Translations under genes and position numbers: made by a program | In this document: piece by piece, positions 56,395 through 64,000 of the stretch | Numbering within the stretch: the stretch's first letter is position 1 | Layout: the number at the start of each line of letters is the position of its first letter | Origin: Protea cynaroides | Lineage: Eukaryota > Streptophyta > Magnoliopsida > Proteales > Proteaceae | Length of the DNA: 64,000 nucleotides | NCBI GenBank assembly: GCA_028583415.1 | Contig: CM053270.1 | Location: forward strand, 48,624,663 to 48,688,662 | Reading direction: 5' to 3' | Notes under the pieces: generated by a model | Databases searched by the model: none | Told to the model about the DNA's origin: nothing | What the model saw: only the letters and a program-made list of their open reading frames with translations

Positions 56395-58211
56395 TCAGGC
56401 CTGGTTTTCAATGCTCATGGGCTCAGGTGTTTTCTGCAAAAACATTGAAATAGATCTAGTGTGTTAGAAACTTGTGCGGTGAACAACACAAACTAAGCAC
56501 ATTCCATAACAGTTTCAACCACTTACGTTTGCTTCAACATGCTGTTCTAGTTTGCTCATCTTTGCAAACATATTGCCATAAAACTTAGCATCCTTCTTGT
56601 TGTACTCTTTTATCTTCTCCTTGAGAACCTTGTACTCCAACTTCACATCCCTGTGTCACATTCATTACATTGATAAAGAAATGTTCACCAGAGAACCATG
56701 ATACCATCGAATTGCCATGAGAACTCAGCAAAGCTCAGACAACACAGACCACTGTTCAGTCCTTGACAAGCCTTACCAAAGCTCATACTGGTTAATCCAC
56801 TTAAATCAAGGAACCAATTCTCAGTTTTGGGGCCAGTTTCGATCAGACCCAAAACCAAGATGTGGCAGATTTTGTTTCAATGTTTCGATACTGGGTTTCA
56901 ATCCAGACTTCCCTGACTTGAAACCCAGTATCTCAAAACCTGGGATTCTGACCATGAGTTTCGATCTGTGTTTGTTTTGGCCAGGCCCGAAACCGAGACA
57001 ACTCAGAGGTTACGTCAGTCTAGATTGAAACCTAGAACCATGTTTTAAATAGCTAAGTACAGAAAGCTAATTTAGTCGAAGCCCAAAGCCCATGATCTCA
57101 TTGGAAAAGGATGGAAGGTAGACTACTAAACCCTACTCAATCCCTCCATCCAACTTTAGCTTATACCATACAATCAATGTAAGGGTTAGCTTCTATGTTA
57201 CCTACCTGTTATTAGGATCTATTTCAAGAGCCTTCTTGATGTCTAACTCAGCCAGCTCAAGATCTGCCAGTTGAATATATGCTTGAGCACGCCTGTACAG
57301 AGCCTTAACATTTGTACTCTCAATATCCAAAACCTGGTAAATTCACACCCCTCCTCCTGTCAGTGTTTTCATCTCAAACATGAAGTTACAAACTAGATTA
57401 ACTAAAACGAAAATGAATTCAATGACTGGACCTTGGTACACAGCTTTTGTGCTTGCTTATAATCCTTCAGCTTAAGCTTGCAGGCTGCATCATTAAGGTT
57501 ACAAGTGACCTTCAATGCTTTGGCTTGTTTTTTCTCTTCCTCACCAAAGCTGGTATCATACTCAATGTACTTTGCAGCCTGTACTCCAAAGAGAAATATT
57601 TCACCATAAAGGATACATTAGGCCACTCAACGCTTGCACCCAACTAGAACAAGCATTGACTATTGAGTAAATCCTCCATGAAAACTCACCTTTTCATATC
57701 TCTTGGAGGCTCTTACATATCTACCTGCCTTGAACAATGCATTTCCTTCTTCCTTCTTCCTACCAGCAGCTTCTATCTTCTCCTCTGTGTTCATATCCCA
57801 TGATTCCTTCTCCTGCAGATAATTAGAATGTGAAACTCTTCCTGAATCCACTATTCTAAAAGTTTGAACTTTAAACTACTAACTCCTTCAATAGAAATCA
57901 TATGCCGTGGATACAGACAGACTAGCATATACAAAACAAAAGAAAAAAGCTCATGGGCTTACCTTAACAAAGGATTCAAGCTCAACTTCATAATATACAG
58001 TTGAGTTGGGAGGAACCACGGCGAGTTCTTGTTGCGATTCAGATGAACCAAAAGCATACTCTGGTGCAATTATCACCTGGGCAACCTCCCCTTTCTTCAT
58101 GGTCATGACAGCTCTGTCAAGCCCATCAATAACTTGTTCTGTTTGAAAAAACAACCAGGATCTCTATGGTAAGCTTCAGGCAAGAGGGACAATACACTTT
58201 CACAAGATATG

Positions 58212-58254
<43 letters not shown>

Positions 58255-61062
58255 AAAATAACAACACACAATATTTACCATCATCAGTTTTGAACTCAAA
58301 AAGCTCCTCTTCATCATGGCCCTTCTTAATAAATACAGTACCATCTTGCAATTTCCCAATCAACTTCACTGGTAGATAAAATAACAAATCCAGCAACGTG
58401 AGAAAAAACAATCTTCACCTCTAACAAGAAAATAACATTAATCATCTCCCTTGACTATCATTCACCTTTGACAAGAGTCCCATCACTAGGGCGCTCATAG
58501 CCCTCTCCTTCTTTGAGGATCTTCTTCAGTACTTTCTTATCATCCGTGACTTCTGTCACGGTTTTCCAAGATACCAACTCGAGAGTTATCTGAAGATTGG
58601 CATTGGGTGGAACAGCACCTGCTTCACCAGATGCTGGCAAGCCCTTTTCTCCAAATGCATCTGTGAAGACCAATTAACAATAGTTTATGATAAGAACCAA
58701 ACTCACAGCACGAGCAGACAATTCAGCACCATGTAACAAACTGAGAGAAACTTACATTGTGGCTTCACTGCTAAGAGGACCTTTTCTCCCTTCTTCATTG
58801 TTTTCACAGCCTTGGACAATGCAGGACAGAAATATCCTGTTTGCACACCCAAAAAAAAAAAAAAAAAATCAGAAAAGCCTTAAACATACAATATGACAGT
58901 CAACATTCACCACGAAAAAGAACTTTGAAAACCAACCTTCTCGGACAGTAAACTCCACCCCATCAGATTTTGAAACCACAGTTCCATCATCAAGTCGTGC
59001 TTCATATTTCACTGCATATGAGAGGTGTGTAGCATGAGAAATCAATTACCATCAGCTTTAGATCCAAGGGACAAGCTGGAGGTGGCAGACATATACATAC
59101 CAAACACTTCATCTGAGTCTTTTGGGTTCTCCCATTTCTCTCCTTCAGAAAGTATTTTCTTGAAAATCCCTCCATCCTTACATATATCCTTCACACTAAC
59201 CCAAGAAAGCAGCTCAACATCAAACTGAAGAGTGGCATTAGCGGGAATGGTTGGAGGGGAACCAGATGCACCATAAGCCAGCTCTGGAGGAATGGTGAAG
59301 ATGGCATTCTCACCCTTCTTCATTGTTATGATACCTTCATCCCATCCCTTGATCACTTGACCTGTTACTCAAGAGGGTGAATATCACATCCGCAATGATG
59401 AAAATAAACATTAACCTTTTTATCCTATTTAAGCCAGCAATTCATAGCGCCATCACTCCAGGAGGAACCAAGTAGAGACCATACAAGCTAATATATTATC
59501 ACAAAACGATTGTTACACATGGCTTATGAAAGTAACATCATCAGATGCTAATGGCAAAGGCAAATTGTAAAAACAATGCAGCCAATAAATGCTTAGCACC
59601 AGAACAAAGACCCATATAACATTGGTAACTTCCATTGACTTCCACATTATAATGGACAACTCCAACGATTACAACATGACAATCCAGAACACTCATACAA
59701 CAAACATGAAATGTTTCCGCCTATCCATTCAGATCATTATATTCAAACAGAACTTTGTGTAAAGTAATGCAAATTGATCCAAACTCCAAACATTCACCTA
59801 TCAGGAAACCATGTTACAAATCTCCTAGACTCAAGTCCTGTAAGTTTAAACAAACCAATAGCAATTTATTTACCAGCCATTTTGATTGATTTGGTGAATC
59901 ATTTTATACAATGTACCAAGGGAAATTTCACTGAAGCTACCCATAAAATAACTCAATTGTAAATGAAAGACATGGGAAAAGTAACAGAGGCCTCCATCAA
60001 TTTTCTGCAGCAAATGAAAGATATGGGAAAAGTAACAGAGGCCTTCATCAATTTTCTGATGCAAAGGATAGCATCTGTTCCCTCAAAGCCCCACCACCCG
60101 GCCCTAGAAATATTTAATTGATAACGATTAACTACAGCTCAACAGTTCTTTTTTAATTTTTTGGGTTAGACTATAGCTCAACAGTTGTTTTTTTTTTTTG
60201 GGTAATAGCTCAACAGTTCATAAACATAAAACCAAACCCCAAACATAACCAGGTTTGTCTATACTCAAGACCCGCATTGATTATGACTGACGTCTAGACG
60301 TTCAGATACTAAAAGTGACCATACCCACAAACCAAAAGTCGGACATACATATGTATACGGAAATCTACCCAGTCAAAAGGAATGAATAATGAATGGGGTT
60401 TGTAATGTAATATGGTATGGTAGATTTAACATCATTGACATGCAGACGCAATACTTACGAATCATAGCCATCAAAGCTCAGGAATTTTTACCCAAACAAA
60501 AAAATATAGCGCAGAAATGAGAAAGGGGAACAGGAAGAAAAAGTAAAACCTTTCAACAAAAACAAGAAACTACATTCTCAAAAGGAAACCGATCATAGGC
60601 AGACCAGAAACCAGGTTACTCCACAAATTCGAACTAAGAATTAAATTCCCATAACAAAAGTGGTATAAAAATTTTACCTTGGCCAAGCGTGAATTTGAAT
60701 GGCGTCCCCTTATCCCTGCTTGAATCGAACTGGGTTCCATCAAGCAAAGTTCCAGTGTAATGAACTGCAAATCAATAAACCCACCCACATCAACAATCCC
60801 ATTCCACAAGTGCCAAAGTCGAAAACTAATCTCTTCAAAAACGAGAATAAAATTATGGGATTCAAGAAGTTCAACACATACCTTCGACTTCGTCACCATT
60901 TTCAGGGGTATCCCACCCTTCACCTTCCTTGACAAGCTTTTTCTTCAAACCCTGCTTCCCAATCTCTTTCTCCTCTCCAACTTTGAGACTAAGGCTATCA
61001 TCAGGAAGATCCATGTCCTCATTCATCTCATCAGCTGGTGGGATACCGAAATCCTCATCCAT
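56395..61062 (-). CDS. FKBP62: ROF1/FKBP62-type peptidyl-prolyl isomerase with TPR domain (13 exons, 568 aa)
   Basis: Peptidyl-prolyl cis-trans isomerase and HSP90 co-chaperone. The ROF1/ROF2 family acts in plant thermotolerance in cytosol and nucleus. Minus-strand exons, all GT-AG: 61062-60882, 60764-60678, 59361-59101, 59011-58937, 58836-58756, 58660-58466, 58368-58279, 58138-57963, 57812-57690, 57578-57432, 57333-57206, 56650-56527, 56433-56395. Total 1707 nt, open throughout. Three FKBP domains lie at about 56-143, 170-260 and 289-382. The first has the catalytic-type residues (VHYTG, FDSS, KGWDEG, ELAYG); the second and third lack the pocket Trp. TPRs at about 399-515 have clamp-type residues (KKEEGN at 401-406, N450, K482, R486). 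A basic C-terminal helix (about 520-545) fits the family's calmodulin-binding site. Length is close to ROF1 (551, from memory). ROF1 versus ROF2 is not resolved. Confidence 0.96.
58214..58251 (+). repeat. Poly-A run in an FKBP intron
   Basis: About 35 consecutive A on the plus strand (T on the coding strand) within the intron between 58139 and 58278. Phe-rich frames at this spot are artefacts. Confidence 0.9.
59961..60062 (+). repeat. 51-bp tandem duplication in FKBP intron 2
   Basis: AAATGAAAGACATGGGAAAA at 59961 recurs at 60012 with about two to three differences over 51 bases. It lies within the 1316-nt second intron. Nearby (60135-60220), 'agctcaacagtt' occurs three times. Confidence 0.85.
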
Positions 61063-61197
61063 GGCTTCAAAGATATATTAACAGAAACAAAAACACCAAA
61101 GAACGGGAGATGCAGAAAAGGCGAGCAATGCAAGCTCAACAAACGAAACGACTGAAACAAATGCGGATTATCTGTGAAACGACGTTGCAGAGATGGA

Positions 61198-61205
61198 CTT
61201 TTATG
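61198..61205 (-). promoter_or_regulatory. TATA-like box of the FKBP gene
   Basis: Minus strand reads CATAAAAG, about 136 bases before the ATG. This would place the transcription start near 61170 and leave a ~110-nt 5' leader. Confidence 0.45.
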
Positions 61206-61242
61206 AGGGCAAGGCAGCGAGGGTGAGAGAAAGTGAGTTGGG

Positions 61243-61255
61243 TTCTAGAGAGTTC
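61243..61255 (-). promoter_or_regulatory. Heat-shock element upstream of the FKBP gene
   Basis: Minus strand reads GAACTCTCTAGAA: two perfect GAA units in correct spacing around CTC where TTC is expected. It sits 38 bases upstream of the TATA-like box. Additional TTCNNGAG-type half-sites are near 61330 and 61364. ROF1/ROF2 genes are known to respond to heat through HsfA2. Confidence 0.55.
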
Positions 61256-62080
61256 TAAAAGGGTTCAGGAGAGTGGTTCGGACTTGGGAAAGGAGGAGAG
61301 AGAAAGATGGGAACGAAGGGTCAGGATGGTTCCAGAGGCATCCTCTGACGAGTCAAGGAGATTCTCGATTCTAGTGTACTTTTTTTAATAGCCGAGGAGT
61401 TCTCGGCATTTTCACAAACAGATTAACACAAAAAAAAAAAAAAAAAAGTACTATTTAATAAAATCAGCCATTTAAAAAAATTAATCGAAAATGGTGTAAA
61501 TCTCAAATTTATTATAGCTTTTTAAAGTTTTTGCTTGAAACCTTGTGATTTAAAAAAATAAAAATAAAAAGAAAGTGGTTCGTCGTGTTCAGGTTTTGCA
61601 TTTTTTTACCTTGTAATGGCAAAAAATGCATGCCAATTTAAATTCCCTATAAAGAATCACTGGAGATGAAGACCTACTATCTGAATTCTGAGTTTAATCT
61701 GTTGAATCGGCTGATTTTGTTTTTTTTTTTTATCCCTAAATGAATCGGCTGATTTGATTCCGGTTTTTAAAAATTTGATCTAGTTTTTTTATTAAGAGCA
61801 ACCAAGGTAAAATTGTTAAAAAAAATCCACCTATGTATTTATGCAATGATGGAAACAAGTAAGTTCTTTAAATGGGTAACATTATGTTCTTCATCCTTTA
61901 TTGCATCGATTGCCTCTTTTTTTTCTTGAAGTGGTACATCAGATGATAAATCTAAAGTTTGGATACTTTCTTCTCCTACATGTTCTAAAGTGAACACAGA
62001 TGCGAGCATTGTCTCAACGCAAGAGCAGGTATGTGCTTAGGAATCATCTATCGGCATCAAACTAGGTCACCCCTATTGGG
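61256..62080. other. Intergenic DNA upstream of the FKBP gene
   Basis: Distal promoter and AT-rich spacer with poly-A/poly-T runs (61430-61447, 61721-61731). No gene recognised. Confidence 0.6.
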
Positions 62081-62440
62081 AGACATTAACAATTTGTGTG
62101 GCTGATGTTAGTAGCAATTAATGAAGGAGTTGAACCCCTGCAAGTTGGGTCAAAAAATCAGGTTGTGGTAAATTATTTGTTGTGACAATAGAATTTGTAC
62201 CCTTATTTCTTGAAGACATTCTAGATCTACAATCTTACTTTGTGCATCGTACTTTTTTTCATGTTTCTAAGGAAAATAATAACATTATAAACTTCCTAAG
62301 TAGGAAGGCTCTATTGTCATTGTGTATGACAATTTGATCTAATTTCAGATTGCTGGATTCAGATAGCTTGTGACCTGACATCTTTGTATTCATTAAATAA
62401 ATTTCTTTTATACCAAAAAAAGAAAAAGAAAAAGAAGATA
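62081..62440 (+). mobile_element. Probable 5'-truncated LINE 3' end with RNase H-like remnant
   Basis: Plus strand, two frames: MLVAINEGVEPLQVG near 62107, then after a frame change FLEDILDLQS...FFHVSKENNNIINFLSRKALL near 62205-62310. This resembles the end of the RNase H domain of plant LINEs (HV-REAN--AD-L---L). It is followed by 'attaaataaatttcttttatacc' and an A-rich tail (62416-62437), a typical plant LINE terminus. No target duplication was found. Confidence 0.5.
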
Positions 62441-62961
62441 TTCTATAACCAAAACAGGAAATTCCTCATAAGCAGTCAAAACCCTTGTTGATTAAGAATC
62501 ATAGGGAGCAACACTGCCTAGTGGCAGAAAACAAACTCGATGGGGCTCAAGGCAATCCATGTTTTCTTATGTTGAGATATTCTTTGCCCCAATACATGGA
62601 GTGCTTTTTTTTTTTTTCTCCATGTGATATAAAAAGGTCTATGACCCTTTAAATACTTGTGATTATCCTTATGACAATTGTTCAGTTTATTTGATGGACA
62701 CAGTACGCTTAAAGTTCAATTTAACCAATCCCATGATGCTTTTGGCAGGCTTCATCAAGGGACCACTTGATGTGTTACCTAGAGACTGAGACAAAAGTGT
62801 AAAAAAATAAAAAAGTGTCAGAGTGCAAACTGGCCTTTGCAAGGGAGTCTGCAATTCGTTTTGCAAATCTATGAATATGGTGGAAAAAAAAAAGATGGAA
62901 CTAAAAATTGAATATCTTCAATAACTGGAGCAACTTCAAAAGGAGGATGACCATCAAACAG

Positions 62962-62973
62962 CCCTTGTATCAC
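62962..62973 (+). repeat. Left 12-bp direct repeat flanking the foldback element
   Basis: CCCTTGTATCAC, identical to 63131-63142. Confidence 0.85.
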
Positions 62974-63130
62974 GAGTCATTATCTTCTCCAATTGTTGGA
63001 TCTTTCAATCGAGGATCCAATGGTCTCTCTTTAACTCGGTGCGTCTACCAATACATCGGTAGGTGCGCCTGGTTAAGAGAGACCGCTAGATCCTTGATTG
63101 GAGGATCCAATAATTGGAGACGATAATAAC
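62974..63130. mobile_element. 157-bp foldback (MITE-like) element
   Basis: The two arms (about 62979-63050 and 63057-63128) are inverted copies, from ATTATCTTCTCCAATTGTTG on the left to its complement on the right, with roughly four in five positions matching. They are separated by only a few bases around 63048-63056. It has no coding capacity; the frame at 62908-63126 is an artefact. Identical 12-bp direct repeats flank it, longer than the 8-11 bp usual for hAT or Mutator families, so the superfamily is unclear. Confidence 0.72.
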
Positions 63131-63142
63131 CCTTGTATCACT
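63131..63142 (+). repeat. Right 12-bp direct repeat flanking the foldback element
   Basis: CCCTTGTATCAC, identical to 62962-62973. Confidence 0.85.
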
Positions 63143-64000
63143 TCCAAACAGTCAGACTAGATTTTCAAGTGACGATACCAAGGCGTAGAGCTAATTGCAT
63201 ACGCATTTATGGCTTTTGCCTCCAACGAACAAAATGAAAGCAAAGAACTGAGGAGATGTGCATGTAATGAAATGCTCGGCATCATTCCTGATTGATAGTT
63301 GCAATAGATCCCCTACCCAATTTAGAAACAAAAGATAAATCAGCATTCAATTTATAAACGATGATCCTCTTATACTAGGATAGCATGTTCGATCAAATGA
63401 TTATCAAGGTCCATTAATGCATTTATCATCTTAATCATAAGCATTGATTATCAAAGAATACTCTTGCGAGATCAAATAATCTTGTGGATCAAGTGGTATT
63501 TGTCTGTTCTGGTAGAAGGACCAAGTTTTTTGTCACCCAATTTCTACACCTGTGGGTTCACAAAGTGATGGAGGGGTATCTACGAATAGTTGGAGGGGTT
63601 TAAATCGAGATTCATTAGCAAGGGACAGGAGCATTTACATTGCATTTGGTAACACTCTTTGAAAGAGTTCATTGATTTCTTGCTCTCCAGGCGCACATTA
63701 TGAGGAAAATAGCATTTGGCACGTTGTTTTATTTCTTTTCTTTTTTTTTTTCACACAAAACAGGTCCAATCTAAAAATCCTTAAAGCTACTGTACTCCAT
63801 CTCGGATACAATGCAAAAAGCCTATGTTGATGGATTTGTTTGAGCACATTCTAACCATTGTTTCAATTTTGGTAAAACATGAACGTTTTCGATAGTTTCT
63901 GATACATGGTTGATTTTATATTATTTTTGGAGTGCACTTTGGTACGATTGTAGGCAGATTTCTTGCACTCTGAGATTGTATAAATTACAATATGAAAGAA
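63143..64000. other. Intergenic DNA, nothing recognised
   Basis: No open frame with conserved sequence, RNA gene or terminal repeat seen on either strand. A T-run lies at 63740-63750. Confidence 0.6.

Noticed and set aside
58126..58411. Minus-strand frames with Phe runs in the FKBP gene
   Set aside because: They read through the poly-T intron at 58139-58278; the true exons end at splice sites on either side.
1..64000. CRISPR arrays, bacterial operons, rRNA or tRNA genes
   Set aside because: None seen. The tandem arrays lack a repeat-spacer layout, and the only tRNA-like matches are retrotransposon primer binding sites.

Overview
This is nuclear DNA from a flowering plant. It holds one intact-looking protein-coding gene, a 13-exon gene for a ROF1/FKBP62-type multidomain immunophilin on the minus strand (56395-61062). 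Nearly everything before position 54000 is decayed, nested LTR retrotransposon sequence. The species cannot be named from the sequence. The large Tekay-like chromovirus LTRs and the very long, repeat-rich Tat/Ogre-like LTR point to a repeat-rich angiosperm genome.

Layout. 1-11049: 3' end of a Tat/Ogre-like element, with 72-, 57- and 134-bp tandem arrays, a polypurine tract and a ~5.07-kb LTR carrying several further tandem arrays. 11050-13253 and 26909-31838: two halves of a minus-strand Tekay-like element (element 2). 13254-26908: a plus-strand Tekay-like element (element 1) inserted into element 2. Its 5-bp target duplication is still recognisable, and its 3' LTR carries a 1.7-kb foreign piece. 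31839-32348: 510 bases with no T at all, almost certainly a sequencing or assembly artefact lying between two LTR pieces. 32349-44238: a third minus-strand Tekay-like element (element 3), the best preserved at its active sites but full of small indels. 44239-45317: a fragment of another related LTR. 45318-48402: Tat-type gag-pol fragment (+). 48403-50784: internally deleted Reina-like chromovirus (-) with a 281-bp LTR. 51466-53953: diverged solo LTR with a target duplication. 54123-56394: AT-rich intergenic DNA. 56395-61255: FKBP gene and promoter. 61256-64000: intergenic DNA with a LINE-like 3' end and a foldback element flanked by 12-bp direct repeats.

Main observation. All three Tekay-like elements carry, between the primer binding site and gag, an extra gene in antisense orientation to gag-pol. 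It encodes about 400-430 residues resembling the 'putative plant transposon protein' family (Pfam PF20167 from memory). In every copy a 5' leader intron of 426-448 nt ends 5-8 bases before the ATG, and a short region divergent between this gene and gag is packed with a CGACC/GGTCG-type motif. The same variant of the motif fills the LTRs of the same element: TACGGTCG in element 1, ACCGGTCG in elements 2 and 3. This looks like an accessory gene with matched sites, possibly a self-encoded regulator or anti-silencing factor. That function is inference.

The FKBP gene was assembled exon by exon with GT-AG junctions throughout and an open frame of 568 codons. A heat-shock element lies just upstream of a TATA-like box, in keeping with the heat inducibility known for ROF1/ROF2.
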